A stretch of DNA of 64,000 nucleotides from Megalonaias nervosa (GCA_016617855.1 JAECUM010005024.1:1-64000); one strand, 5' to 3'. Numbered from the stretch's first letter, positions 24,601-33,575 are shown. Program-made: numbers and translations. The notes: generated by a model from the sequence alone, not told the origin.

Positions 24601-24913
24601 CTTCTAGGCGATACTTTAGCACGACATCATAGGACAAAGTGTCAATCTTCTCAATGTCATGAAATACTCTACTTATCACCTGCATGGAACTTAGTAAATC
24701 TTCATTCCATTTCATCTCTGCATCCCTCAAACTTTGTAGATTATGAATTTTTTCTATTGCATCATTCAGTTGTTGAAATATATCGTCCTTTTTCAGTTTA
24801 ACTTCGTCTGTTTTTCCATGGCTTGTTTTCTCTTCTTCAGATTCTTCCATTAACATTTCTTTCTCACGTTCTCTTGTCACACCTTCCTTAACAATTTCCC
24901 GGTGCTCTTCCAT
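3432..24913 (-). CDS. ARM-TIR-SAM domain protein, nine coding exons, intact
   Basis: Exons (minus): 24913-24335, 23000-22691, 20729-20619, 15721-15521, 14461-14174, 8401-8175, 5725-5556, 4369-4309, 3542-3432. All introns are GT-AG, every phase matches, and the joined frame has 685 codons plus TAA with no internal stop. Residues 1-90 are charged and helical. Residues about 90-400 hold armadillo-type repeats (VRHLARNDANKK, GCLPHLVELAK). Residues 427-560 form a TIR domain (GHVMISYNW, then EAEY, PDGWLG, FSG). Residues 602-670 are SAM-like (WSPQDVDQWL, LTGRDIASL). The modules are those of SARM1, but the TIR is in the middle, not at the end. No signal peptide or membrane segment is seen, so it is likely cytosolic. 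TIR domains of this sort act in innate signalling or cleave NAD+; which applies here is inference. The start has an in-frame TAA nine bases upstream. Confidence 0.9.
4309..4369 (-). CDS. ARM-TIR-SAM gene, coding exon 8 (SAM core)
   Basis: A 61-base exon with acceptor TTTGCTAG at 4377-4370 and donor GTATGA at 4308. Phase 2 in (CT|A leucine), phase 0 out. It encodes EQLGHLTGRDIASLVKMKTQ, matching the LT-x-x-DL-x-x-L core of SAM-like domains. The order and phases fit only between exons 7 and 9. Confidence 0.8.
4473..5150. repeat. 41-bp minisatellite, about 16 copies
   Basis: The unit CCCTAGATCAACAGATGTCAGCTACAGTGTAAATATTAAC (41 bp with its linking base; shown only to identify the period) repeats about 16.5 times inside intron 7 of the TIR gene. 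Inner copies are nearly identical and the outer ones diverge, as expected for slippage or unequal exchange. Confidence 0.95.
5556..5725 (-). CDS. ARM-TIR-SAM gene, coding exon 7 (SAM first helix)
   Basis: Acceptor CCTATAG at 5732-5726, donor GTGAGC at 5555, phase 0 in and phase 2 out. It encodes a threonine/serine linker (residues 573-600) and then CKWSPQDVDQWLRQHSLPRY, which has the W-x4-V-x2-WL pattern of the first SAM helix. Confidence 0.85.
5760..6430. other. Intron 6 proximal part, no exon accepted
   Basis: A minus-strand open stretch at 5760-5993 (rich in I, K and Y) was considered as an extra exon, but exon 6 joins exon 7 in phase without it. Nothing else is seen before the MITE at 6438. 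Confidence 0.5.
6438..8047. mobile_element. Non-autonomous pogo/Tigger-like element, copy 1
   Basis: The 21-bp terminal inverted repeats CACCACTCCCTCGATAACT(CG) at 6438-6458 and 8027-8047 are perfect, and the element is flanked by TA on both sides, as Tc1/mariner-pogo insertions are. Subterminal CpG-rich sequence (CTCGCGAACCCGCTTATAACG) is typical of Tigger-like elements. No transposase frame is present; open stretches at 7018-7282 and 7582-7779 match nothing known. It lies in intron 6 of the TIR gene. A diverged copy is at 16235-17720. Confidence 0.85.
8175..8401 (-). CDS. ARM-TIR-SAM gene, coding exon 6 (TIR second half)
   Basis: Acceptor TTCCAG at 8407-8402, donor GTAAGT at 8174-8169, ending in phase 0. 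It completes the TIR: EAEYAFQLKKKIVPLKM, then PDGWLGLVVGANYMYDFSG, then YPLDANFKDLLKGL. E497 or E499 is at the place where NAD-cleaving TIR domains carry their catalytic glutamate; which one aligns is inference. A short polar linker follows. Confidence 0.9.
8831..8940. repeat. 55-bp tandem duplication
   Basis: A block starting CACTTCTGCAAATCACATGA and ending CTCTCACAATATTTT is present twice in a row with one base difference, inside intron 5. Confidence 0.9.
9390..9448 (+). repeat. Probable non-LTR 3' tail
   Basis: CTGAAATAAAGAATTC followed by TTATC repeats looks like the 3' end of a plus-strand LINE or SINE (poly(A) signal, then a short-unit tail). The body upstream is not recognisable. Confidence 0.35.
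9600..10660 (-). pseudogene. Reverse-transcriptase fossil (Jockey/CR1-like LINE)
   Basis: Scattered minus-strand pieces follow the order of a LINE reverse transcriptase. A VFGNVDHCISLKIL block near 10430 stands for the FDxVxH motif, a GIR-stop-GLALA block near 10270 for the QG motif, and a YTDEV block near 10190 for the FADD motif. ELAQWFIIN follows near 10120. Stops and frameshifts are frequent. The identification rests on motif order only; the catalytic aspartates are partly lost. Confidence 0.5.
11171..11247. repeat. (TA)n(GT)n microsatellite
   Basis: About 25 TA units run directly into about 13 GT units, within intron 5. Open frames across it are artefacts of the dinucleotide repeat. Confidence 0.95.
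11455..11825. repeat. 62-bp minisatellite, six copies
   Basis: Six copies of a 62-64 bp unit containing TTCATTCATTGGCATGTGGA and CATGCTCCACCTCAAGTCAA. Because 62 is not a multiple of three and the unit lacks stops in all phases, all three forward frames stay open across it. I regard these as artefacts, not proteins. Confidence 0.95.
12030..13475 (+). pseudogene. LINE reverse-transcriptase remnant, broken
   Basis: Plus-strand fragments follow the second half of a non-LTR retrotransposon ORF2. SQRGFSEG is near 12150, then LYMTFMDLTIPFDTVSHDGL (motif A), GVKQGYVL (motif B) and LLFADDCSL (motif C). A post-RT region follows with KVYKANVSLTLLH and WEI, then HAKKVNHFDMGCLRQWMRI, TDPESWEEHA, and a C-terminal CQVCHRQFC zinc-like motif near 13430. 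Stops at about 12704 and 12789, and at least two frameshifts, break it. It sits in intron 5 in antisense orientation to the host gene. The family differs from the LINE at 56-60 kb. Confidence 0.85.
14174..14461 (-). CDS. ARM-TIR-SAM gene, coding exon 5 (TIR first half)
   Basis: Acceptor TATTCAG at 14468-14462, donor GTAAGT at 14173. After a basic linker (residues 404-424, WKERTIRRRSSVRSG) the TIR begins at about residue 427 with GHVMISYNW (box 1), then LLKKHGYTVWMDIENM (box 2 region), then ILICMSQKYKDSPNCRS. The next conserved glutamate codon is split across intron 5 (G|AG). Confidence 0.9.
14502..14572. repeat. (GT)n microsatellite
   Basis: About 35 perfect GT units in intron 4, just upstream of the TIR exon 5 acceptor (gap about 40 bases). 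Confidence 0.95.
14770..15045. repeat. 138-bp tandem duplication
   Basis: Two diverged copies each begin GTGTTTGGAT and end near TTTTTAGATAAAAGGTGATG(G), in intron 4. Divergence is moderate. Confidence 0.7.
15521..15721 (-). CDS. ARM-TIR-SAM gene, coding exon 4 (last armadillo repeat)
   Basis: Acceptor TTTTAG at 15727-15722, donor GTATAG at 15520. Encodes residues 334-400: AVGAIRVLAFDKDN, then VEFLIDLRETSTDREV, then the closing ADGTLWSLRTEL. These are the helices of the last armadillo unit before the TIR. The donor GTATAG is the weakest splice site of the gene. Confidence 0.85.
15885..16166 (-). mobile_element. SINE family A, copy 2 with tRNA-like head
   Basis: The minus strand starts with a tRNA-like head: GGTGGCCTAAGTGGTTAGAG (A box) and GGGTTCAAATCCC (B box). 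The body is shared with 60-310 and 29250-29520. It lies in intron 3. No intact tRNA fold is expected, since the 3' half is replaced by SINE body. Confidence 0.8.
16235..17720. mobile_element. Non-autonomous pogo/Tigger-like element, copy 2 (older)
   Basis: Aligns over its length with 6438-8047 in the same orientation and is flanked by TA. The termini are eroded (CCCCACTCCTTCCATAACTC on the left). CpG sites of copy 1 are mostly TG or CA here (TCGCGAACCCGC becomes TCACTAATCCAC), consistent with long exposure to CpG methylation. It lies in intron 3. Confidence 0.75.
18490..18880 (-). pseudogene. hAT transposase dimerisation-domain relic
   Basis: The minus strand reads LEQMYPKDNICDLWKIV, then FPDIFRLTKLAMYMPLEKEA, the usual first part of the hAT C-terminal dimerisation region. 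After a deletion and frameshift it continues VASVIDVDFSRAVRKWSRK and stops. The downstream DNA aligns with 2850-3080. The middle (ER-x-FS...R-x-RL) is missing. It lies in intron 3. Confidence 0.65.
19500..20060 (-). other. Unassigned open stretches, possible TE coding relic
   Basis: Two overlapping minus-strand stretches (20056-19798 and 19784-19509) are open for 60-90 codons. One contains FVQTNFKRQDDIAEAGF followed by cysteines; this vaguely recalls the N-terminal part of zinc-finger hAT proteins, and the hAT relic lies 0.7 kb downstream on the same strand. I cannot confirm the link. Confidence 0.25.
20619..20729 (-). CDS. ARM-TIR-SAM gene, coding exon 3 (armadillo repeat)
   Basis: Short exon, 111 bases, phase 1 at both ends, acceptor TTTAAG at 20735-20730, donor GTAAAG at 20618. 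It encodes a clear armadillo repeat: VRHLARNDANKKILVEIGCL continuing into PHLVELAKCG. It is too short to have been found from open frames alone; the phase match to exons 2 and 4 confirms it. Confidence 0.85.
20735..20766. repeat. (TA)n(GA)n microsatellite at exon 3 acceptor
   Basis: TA units followed by GA units lie immediately upstream (gene sense) of the exon 3 acceptor, so the intron's usual pyrimidine tract is replaced by a TC/TA repeat on the coding strand. Confidence 0.9.
21360..21560. repeat. Dispersed repeat, partner of 32110-32295
   Basis: Shares CTAGGGAAATA, then AAAATATACAAAG and CTTCACTCTTTTCT-type blocks in the same order with 32110-32295. It is an unnamed interspersed repeat family. 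Confidence 0.55.
21582..21625. repeat. (TA)n microsatellite
   Basis: About 22 TA units in intron 2, within or beside the dispersed repeat. Confidence 0.95.
22691..23000 (-). CDS. ARM-TIR-SAM gene, coding exon 2
   Basis: Acceptor TTTTCAG at 23007-23001, donor GTGAGT at 22690-22685. Encodes residues 194-296 plus one base. It holds helical repeats, with ISKDNDDRLTALALLANI and then LLTFLMNILGSALKD, and ends with YDGWSACECAM, the start of the armadillo repeat that exon 3 completes. Confidence 0.85.
23225..23501 (-). mobile_element. SINE family B, copy 1
   Basis: The minus strand begins GGACCTGGATGGTCAAGTGG (A-box-like) with GGGTTTGAGTCTC (B-box-like) further on, then a body shared with 53765-54030 (CACATGATAGGCTATACATG, then TTGGCAAG). 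It lies in intron 1. The tRNA-derived head differs from family A. Confidence 0.75.
23851..23872. repeat. (GA)n microsatellite
   Basis: About 11 GA units followed by degenerate GTGAGCGAG, in intron 1. Confidence 0.9.
24335..24913 (-). CDS. ARM-TIR-SAM gene, coding exon 1
   Basis: Encodes residues 1-193 and ends at AAG|GTAAAT in phase 0. The first 65 residues are very rich in E and K, then a run of amphipathic helices begins (FQQLNDAIEKIHNLQSL and onwards). The second half reads as helical repeat (LQVMKRALSLLLNYSDSHPD). In-frame TAA just before the ATG supports this start. Confidence 0.85.
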
Positions 24914-25011
24914 TCATGAATTCTTATCTTTTTTTCATTGTTTTATGAGATGCACAGATGAGGTTGAGCAGGCTGGTATGCTGGAACTGAACTCGAGCTT
25001 CCCATAAGATA
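24914..25011 (-). other. Likely 5' UTR part of the first coding exon
   Basis: In gene sense, CTATTTTAG at 25020-25012 is a good splice acceptor followed by 98 bases to the ATG, with an in-frame TAA before the start. This suggests an untranslated first exon further right; I could not identify it or a promoter. Confidence 0.45.
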
Positions 25012-27125
25012 CTAAAATAGAAACATTTAGCAATAAAAAATCCTGCATCTGAAAATTCTGATGCAGTCTTTGTACAGAGTGACAGAAATGATAATTTGTT
25101 TCCCTGAAGATTTTATATTCAAGACAGCTTTATTTACTTATTCTACTGAATGTTAGAATAAAAAGCAAAACAAAAAATCAATACTGCTATTTGTTTCAAG
25201 AGACATAATATTTGCTTAAGTGATGTTTATTTGATTCAGCCATCATTTGATCTATTGTTGAAACGTAAGTAATTACTACCACTACTACTTAAAAAAAAGT
25301 ATGGCAACTGAAAATGTCATCAACATGGAGAACATGCATAATGAGTAAGGAAAACGATGAAACTGCAAATTAGCTGACTAGTAAATGCTGCAAACAAGGA
25401 AACTGGTATAAACTATCGATTTTTGTGCATAAGAAATGAGTTGAATGGTAACCACATATAATGATTCTTACCATGTTTAGATTTGTTTGGGCTTTGTGCA
25501 AGTGACAAAAAAGCTGTCAATTACACTTTAGTTGACCAGAAATGATATAATGTACCACTAATGTTGAACCAAGCAGATTCAAGGCCATCTTGAAAGTTCA
25601 GCTTTATCATCTGATGATGGCATACCAATTAACCAATGGGTAAGACATACCCGAGTCGTCCATCAGCATACAGTTGGGGTTCATTCAGTACTCATGTCAA
25701 TGGAGACAAGAAGAAATGGTGCTCTCAGAGAGATATTAATTTACATGTTCAAAATTGGGCATTGTCTGCAAACCTATTCTTTGAAAAGGACCTTCACTGT
25801 GACATATTATTTGAATAGGAAACATGTGACTTCCCACATCCAAAGCAGATGCTCTAACCACTTTGGCCACCAGAATGGTCCATATTATTTGAATAGGTCA
25901 CATTTTACAACACAGAATTTATAGCACACCTTCTGAAATCTATTATCAGAATAGGGGATGTTAATTTATATGATTATTCAACCTTTCAGGAAACTTTATT
26001 TTCTTGTCTGAACAATAATCATCTTGTTGTGTGTAAACAAAATGTCTTGACAAAGAATGTTTCTTCTTACTGAAGGCATGAATTTTAGCTTTACGATGGA
26101 GACATCTGGATTAATTTAATAACATAATTTATTAATATGCAGTTAATTTACTTGGATTAAGAGTAGAGATTGTCAGAGAACAGTCAAGATGTAGTACAAT
26201 TTATATAATTTTTCTTTGTTTTCTTTGAAACTAATTGTTTGTTTGATATCTGACCTTTGTCCGTTCTCAAATCCACCCCCTCCCCTGGTCTGTTCATGTG
26301 ACAATGTGAATTGTGTTGGGATATCAAGGTATGGGGCTAGATGAAGGTGCCTGGAACAACATTAAAGTCACAACTACTACAGAAAGATACACTCTGTCTG
26401 AAGTAATAAGGATAATGTAAAAAGAAAGTGCCACGATCTACTGACAAAAACTCAATATACCATTAACAGGATTAGAAAAAGAGCAATAATAACAATAATC
26501 TTCTATATAAAGAACTAAATTTGTCTTTCTTTCTGTGTTTAACACTTGGAAAACATGAGATCACGAGTTTGAAACTTGTGACAGCATCCTAATTTGTTTT
26601 TCTGAATAATTTTTTTTGGTATTTTTATACTTTTATGTTGAGGCATTTTTAAACTTACTCATCAACTGTTTTCAATTTTTTTTTTAAATTTTGGGTTGAA
26701 ACTTTCTTTTTTTATTATTTATTTCATAATTCAACTAAAAATATAAAGCATATTGATTACATTCTGACAGCAGAGCAAAATTTATAAATGGTACTGGAAT
26801 TTATAACTTGTACAAAAAATGTCCAGTTTATGTTGTATAAAGAATAGCAAATGTTGTTTATACTGAAATCTTATGTTATCTATATATAAACACTCACATC
26901 TGTCTTTGTGTGTGTCCTGGCTGCCAAACAAAAGGTCGCGAGTTTGAAACTCAAGGCGGCATCCCCAATCTCTTTAAAACTTTTAAAAAATTTTATGTTA
27001 AAACTTTCTTTTAAACTCGCTTATCCCAATTTTTTCTTCTTGTTTCCTTTTTGGTTTACTTTTTTTTATTTCCATCCTAGGATGGGCAATTAACCTAGTA
27101 ACTAGAGAAAAATGAATGGCTCTCA
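25012..27125. other. Intergenic or 5' intron sequence, no gene
   Basis: No coding stretch is supported. 25825-25885 is a lone tRNA-like SINE head on the minus strand (GGTGGCCAAAGTGGTTAGAG). Two degenerate copies of a block starting TCTATATA(A) and containing a GAGTTTGAAACT-like core lie at about 26500 and 26880; this might be a Helitron-type 5' end, but that is a guess. Confidence 0.5.
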
Positions 27126-27153
27126 ATCACAACACTCCAAGCTTTTTAATGCA

Positions 27154-27367
27154 TCCTCAACCCCTACCCCTTTCATACTCAACCCCAACCCTTTCATCCT
27201 CAACCCCTACCCCTTTCATCCTCAACCCCTACCCCTTTCATCCTCAACCCCTACCCCTTTCATCCTAAACCCCTACCCGTTTCATACTTAACCCATACCC
27301 CTTTCATACTCACCCATACCCCTTTCATCCTCAACCCCTACCCCTTTCATACTCACCAATACCCCTG
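27154..27367. repeat. 22-bp C-rich minisatellite
   Basis: About ten copies of CCTCAACCCCTACCCCTTTC(AT). The plus strand is a run of C4 blocks, so the minus strand has regularly spaced G4 runs that could form G-quadruplexes, and the C-rich strand i-motifs. Confidence 0.95.
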
Positions 27368-27692
27368 ATAGCGACTTACAATGCGCTTACATACGAAATA
27401 CTCGATGTATGAAATCCAGCTTTCACTGCATATACAAAGTTTGGTTAGAGAATGTCATTTGTGATTAAAATGTGTATAAATTTGACTTCTGACTCCTTCT
27501 AGGTACAACGGGGATAGGAGTAATTAGAGCATCACCCCTCTTGCTGATGTATATTACAGTGGTAAGAAAACAATGAAGTATTGTGAAATTCAATCCAATG
27601 GTTTACTATAAGTGGTTTCGGACAGACAGATGTACTGATAGGTGCAAGGAGGGTCTCTTTGTGACATTTTGTAAAAGTGCAGAGATAATACA

Positions 27693-27719
27693 TATAATAA
27701 TAATAATAATAATAATAAT
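27693..27719. repeat. (ATA)n microsatellite
   Basis: Nine ATA/AAT units. Confidence 0.9.
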
Positions 27720-28468
27720 CCTGAAATTAAAACCAACTTTGAACAGATTAAAAAAATGAGAAGGTAAAACAACCATAGTGAGATATTTGCTTATACCTGT
27801 GTAATTCACCTAATGATGCTTATGATCTTTATTCTTGGTCTTCGAAATAACATCACCGACATAAGCCTGCAGTCCCTGAAAACTTTAACTTGAAAAACAA
27901 ACTCACTTTGTCCAGACCTTCAATCATTGCTCCTATGCAATGTCTTTATTTCATAAGTAACCCCTACACAGGCATTTTTTCATTCAGACTAAGTCTCCAC
28001 AGAACATCTTCAAGATTCAACAAATCAAGACAGTGCCAATATTTCTGTTGCCGGTCAGGTCTACTGTAACATATAGGGTGATCGGGTCTGGGAGTAATAT
28101 ACTGAGACCAATACAATTCAGAAGATGCATTATTTAATCACCCACAAGGTCAATAATACTAAAGCTATTTAAATTTTCGCTTCTGCATTGACAAGGTGAA
28201 TACATGTAGACTTGAAGAACGCTATTCTAAAGTCGAAGGAGATGCTTTTGTCCATTAGCTAAGACTACGGTTGATATCCACATCAAGGGCAAATGTCTGA
28301 TCAGGGTTTAAATGAATATTTGCATGCCCTCTCTCTCTCATACTTACTCATAGTGTGGCCGTGAACTTCAACTGCTCTTTTATCAATATTTTAACAGAAT
28401 TGTCTGTGCATGTAAATATAACATGTAAAATGATACATGTAAAAACAATAAATACAAATTATACATAG

Positions 28469-28855
28469 GTAATGCATCTACTTAGACTGCAAGTTACTGC
28501 ATATTTTGTGTATATATGTGTATGCAACACATGACTGATTACTGAGTACATCTACTTAGATTGCAAGTGACTGAATATAGGCAACACATGATTGATTACT
28601 TAGTACATCTACTTAGATTGCAAGTGACTGAATATAGGCAACACATGACTGATTACTTCGTACATCTACTTAGATTGCAAGTGACTGAATATAGGCAACA
28701 CATGACTGATTACTTAGTACATCTACTTTGATTGCAAGCGACTGAATATAGGCAACACATGACTGATTACTTAGTACATCTACTTAGATTGCAAGTGACT
28801 GAATATAGGCAACACATGACTGATTATTTAGTATATCTACTCGAGTTTAAAGTTA
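28469..28855. repeat. 58-bp minisatellite, about 6.5 copies
   Basis: The unit contains ACATCTACTTAGATTGCAAG, then GGCAACACATGACTGATTAC. Inner copies are nearly identical and the outer ones diverge. Confidence 0.95.
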
Positions 28856-29249
28856 TTGCCTATGGGGAGCAGATGTTAGTCCAGATATTTGTGTGTGTGT
28901 GAGAGAGTGACAGACAGAGAGAGCATTGATAATGTTTGTGAAAAATTGTTAGGCATTGGTTAAATAGTATTTGCTTCGCTGCTTTTTTCACCCATATTTT
29001 CACAAAAATTAGTGAACTTTGACCTTACAGCACTTCTTGAATTCCACAACAACATTATCCCATATATTTGGAACCTACACAATTATATTTTGATGCCAAA
29101 TCTTCAATAAAATAATTTTAGGCTTTGCTTTCTATGAATTGATTACTTTCCTTAATATATTTTCCAAATGTTTACGAAAACAGACAGTTTAAAAGAGTGG
29201 TACTTCCCAGATACTGCGATGTCTGCCATTATTCCTTCCCCCCACCAGG

Positions 29250-29520
29250 TGTGTATGTCATTTGGATTTTTAACGTAGCTTTAACAATTTTCCAGTGATG
29301 TTGCTATGATGTCTTCAGTGTGGCAGTTTACAGTGATGTCTAGCACTGGGGCATCATGCTGCAGACATGTCCCACCAGCCACATTATCCTGACACTGGGC
29401 CGACCAGTCCTAACACTAACCTCTTAATGTAGATGGTATGACTCGGGCATGGTTTGAACCCATGACATCCCACATCCAAGGCAGATGCTCTAACCACTTA
29501 GGCCACCAGAGCGGTCCCCC
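29250..29520 (-). mobile_element. SINE family A, copy 3 with tRNA-like head
   Basis: The minus strand starts GGTGGCCTAAGTGGTTAGAG (A box), has GGGTTCAAACCATG (B-box-like), then the body shared with 60-310 and 15885-16166. This is the cleanest copy. A C10-11 run abuts its head. Confidence 0.85.
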
Positions 29521-29779
29521 CCCCCTTGACAGGTTCACTTAAGGTTTCAAACTGATTTTATGAAGAAAATAATGCACATGCAGCACTTAAAATCTTCGGA
29601 TCACCGATTCTATTCTTATAACACAAATTGCTATTTACATGCTATTGTCTAAGTTTCAAAACACAAATTTGTAAAGTCTCTTCGCCTTATGATTTTGAGA
29701 TTTGGCCACTTGGGATTTAGTTTCTTTGCAACAGTGGGCAAGGTGGTCCTCATCTGTCATTGCATCATCAATTGGGCTG

Positions 29780-31250
29780 GGCTGGCCCCTTCACATCTGT
29801 TGGTGTGGCCCTATAAGCTATCAAGGCAAGAAATACATCGTTCTATTTATGTAGAGACTTTGCTATTTTGATGCCACTTTCAGCTTCACCATTTGCTTGT
29901 GAGTAATGGGGACTGGTAAATACTTATTTCAGGTTGTATTCCTCAATAAATTCCTTGAAAACTGAAGAAATGAATTGGGTTCCATTTTCTGATACTACAA
30001 TGTCTGGGATTCCCCATCATGCAAATGTGCTTTTTAGTTTTCCAATTACTTAGTTGTTTTAGCTAGGTGCATAATTTCTAAATAACGTGAGAAGTGGTCA
30101 ATATCTACCAGATATCTTTCTTGTTTGACTTCACAAATACAGTTTTCTGCCATGGTCTGTCTGGTAGAAAGTTTGTCCTTCATGGTTCTCAGCTCTGTGC
30201 TGGCTTCCTAATCTGATAAAACTCACAAATCTCTATTTTGTCATGGATCTGTCTTGCGATTCCCTGCAACCATGTACAACTTTGGTCTCTTTCACTGCAC
30301 TTGGCTAATCCATGATGACGCTCGTGGATGTTATCAAGAATTTCTGACTGTAAGACTGTAGGTGTGATAACTGTCTCTGAGGAGAAACAGGTTCTTCTGA
30401 ATGTAGAGTTCACTGCATACGGCAAGGTATGGACATTACATCTAGGGGAAAGCTATTTATCTCATCTAGCCATCCATTTCTGGTGAAAGACATTGCAGTC
30501 TGCAGACTGTGGTCACTCATGTAACTTTTTATTTGTTCTAACTTCCTATCGGAAATTGTGCTGAATGCCTCCATCGACTCTATAAAGACTTCTATTTCCT
30601 CTTCGCATGTTGATTCATGACCTTGTAGAGGGCTCTGTGAAAGGGTGTCAGGAACCACCAATAGCTTCCAAAGCTACATACTCTGCCTTTGCACTGAAGC
30701 ATCTCAAGCGCATCTACAGTCATCAACACTTGAAAGGAGCTTTATCTAAATCGTGTGTTGATGAGTGCACTAAAGGTTTGTGGTCAGTATGCAATCTGAA
30801 CAATTCAAGTCCAATAAGATATCATGAAAACTTCTCACAGGCCCACACACATGCATGGCACACCTTCTTTATCTGTGCAGAGTTAATCTCTGTAGAGGTG
30901 TGTGTTCTAGAACAAAAGCAATTGGTTTGAGCTTCTCTCCATGTTGTTGGAATAATGCATACCAATACCATAAACTGCTGGCATCAGTGCTAATAACTGA
31001 AAATTTTCCAGGGTCATAGAATGCAACACCATCATAGATGTCAGCATTTCCTTGACTTTTGTGAAGGCAGAATCTTGGTCTGAGATTCAATAGCAGGCAG
31101 TGTCTGATTTCAGCAGGTCCATAATTGGTTGCATTATTGCAGACAGATCTGGGAGAAATCTACCAATCCGGCCACTCCACTGTCTTCCCAAAGTTAAAGC
31201 TCTCAGGTACCTGGAATTTCCCCATTTTGATGACTACAAAAGTTTACATA
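29780..31250 (-). pseudogene. Ty3/Gypsy-type pol remnant (RT end, RNase H, integrase)
   Basis: On the minus strand, in order: an RT/RNase-H junction near 31030 (YDPGKFSVISTDASSLWYWY), an RNase H end with VPDTLSQSPL near 30640, an integrase zinc-binding region near 30340-30200 (HERHHG...CEFYQ, the second cysteine of the CxxC lost), and an integrase core at 30170-29790. In the core, VVSENGTQF has ENG where the family has a catalytic DNG, and NGEAES carries the last acidic residue. Many stops and frameshifts show it is dead. No LTRs were found. The domain order RT-RH-IN is that of Ty3/Gypsy. Confidence 0.8.
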
Positions 31251-31259
31251 TCTTTTAGA

Positions 31260-33490
31260 ACCACATCTGACACCCTGTCATGAAAATGAGGGGAGATACA
31301 AGTTGTTACACAAACAGAATTTAGTCAAACACAACTAGCTTCAGTGTGGATCGAGGCACCCCGTCTGGGGAGCAGTTCCTATTGCTACATATATGTAATT
31401 TAATTACTTGTGTGTTAGTTTTAAATTCTTTTTTATTTTATTTTTGTTTCATTACATTTTACTGTAATGATAATTTTCATTGGATTTGAGTCTCTTTTCC
31501 GAAAATTGGCTTGATCCGATTAGAATATAACTATTTCTTCAGCACTATTTTTAGCTCACTCTGGTTGATAGATCTTGTAAACATCAAGATAAAATGATTG
31601 GCTATTACCAAGGTCATTTTTGGCCCACGTGTTAGCTGAGTTGTAAACAGCCTTTCTTTTTTTATTTATTTCCAGTGTGAGAATTTGATTCTTTGATAGG
31701 GCTATTCCAGCTACGTGATAAATGGCATTTTTTTTATTGCGCTGTTCAAATTGGAAATCACATAGCCCGTCATGTGAGCCACCATGTGATCTAAACTCAA
31801 GGCTTAAAACAGCCATTTCCTACTAGATCTAGTCAGAGTTGTATCTTTACACATTGAGGGTACAAGGTGCTTCAATTGCTGATGTCAGATTGTTTTGAAG
31901 TTCATTTAATTTTTGGAATTTAATAATTCATTCTCTAGAAAACAAAACAAGTGCTTCATATTTGTAAAAAGTTCTGGGACAAAAACATTCAGAGGAAATT
32001 TATTCTGGAATTCTAAACGGAAACATTATAAACTGTGATTCAACGCCGATCTGTTGCCATAGGTACGACTTCATCTGACGTCATCGCCTCCATATTGTTA
32101 TTTCATCAAGATTTGAACCTGGATTCAATTAGAACTGTTTAGTGATAGGACTTATATTTTTCAATCCTAGGATTAAATTTTGGATTATATTCACAAACCG
32201 TAAGTCCTATTTCCAATTTTTACATTGTTTTCTAGGGAAATAAATTATTTTGTTAAAATATACAAAGCTTGTTGGCTTCACTCTTTTCTTTTGTTACTTT
32301 TGTACAAGCCTACACGTAACACTATCTAATATTGAAGTTCCTATGGGGAGTAGTTATTAATTAGAAATAGCATGCAAAACTACTATACTACACAACATCT
32401 CTACTATGACTTACTCAGGAAAGGGTTAATCAGCTATCAAAACACGTCTGTGAATATGCAAGAGTTTGTTTGATGGCACAAATGAAATTGACACCAGCTA
32501 TTTGATGACTTGAGCTAAAACACCACTGGAAATAATTGACTAAGGTGATGGAGCATCTCAAAAGTTACAGTCACTCAAAATGTACATGTAAAAAATCACA
32601 GGGCGAAGTCCTTTTCACATTCTTACCATAAGTTTGCGAAGTTTTCTTTTTTGAAGTGACTTAGTAGCCCACTTTTCCTGGTAGCATGACCCTTGCTTTG
32701 GAGATCATTTTATGAAAATAATGCTACAAGGTGTGAGAATATTTGTCAAAACTCCAATATTGGGTATAGAGATTAACCAAGCTAGCAAGTACAGTAACTC
32801 TTTCCAACATGTGTATGTAAAAAATATAATCAATGTCAACAATACGACATAAATTGAGTTCAAAAGCACACAAAAACTTCATTTTATGATAAAGCAGACA
32901 TTTATATTAATGTATTGTTTATACAAATGTGTTGTCATTCATTAAACTAAATATATTACAAAATTTTGGTTCAACTTTTGGCGCGTGATGTATTTTCCAG
33001 GTTAGACTTGGACTTGACAAATGATGGGCGACACCGATATTATAAAAGTGACAACTTTTTATGTTATGTATGTGACTGTGATCAACTAGATATTATGAAT
33101 GTCAGATCATCTGCTCTATGTATGATCCTTGTCAAGAGCCATTGGTATTTAATATAAAATTTACAAATTTAAAATATTTTGAATAATTCTTAGGAAAAGG
33201 AAAACAAATCATGTAATTTCTTGTGAATATCAATCTCAACAAATAGTCAAATTGATCTGTAGCATTTTTCTATTTAAGAAAACAAAACAAAACATAATCA
33301 TAAACATTTTCTTGACAACTGCAAATTCAGCGGCAGTTCATTCTCCCACATCTCACCCTTAACTCTACTCCATGCTCAAAAACTGGTCAGAATTGGGATA
33401 TCTAAAATTTATTGTTACAACATCCACAATTTACAATAAAGAAATACAGATTTATTGGAATGAAAAATTAGTGGAAAGCCTGAGGAATAT
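31260..33490. other. Repeat-derived stretch without a gene
   Basis: An 86-codon open stretch at 31816-31556 (minus) ends at TGA and matches nothing I know; its DNA looks like non-coding TE sequence. No other coding evidence apart from the dispersed repeat listed separately. Confidence 0.5.
32110..32295. repeat. Dispersed repeat, partner of 21360-21560
   Basis: See the shared ordered blocks with 21360-21560; this copy is followed by TTTTGTTACTTTTGTAC. Confidence 0.55.
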
Positions 33491-33491
33491 C

Positions 33492-33546
<55 letters not shown>

Positions 33547-33575
33547 GTACACCCCGCCACACACACACACACACA
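33492..33575. repeat. (CA)n microsatellite, interrupted
   Basis: About 25 CA units, a 14-base interruption, then about nine more CA units. Confidence 0.95.

Noticed and set aside
31556..31816. Minus-strand 86-codon frame
   Set aside because: No recognised domain; lies in repeat-like DNA next to a Gypsy remnant.
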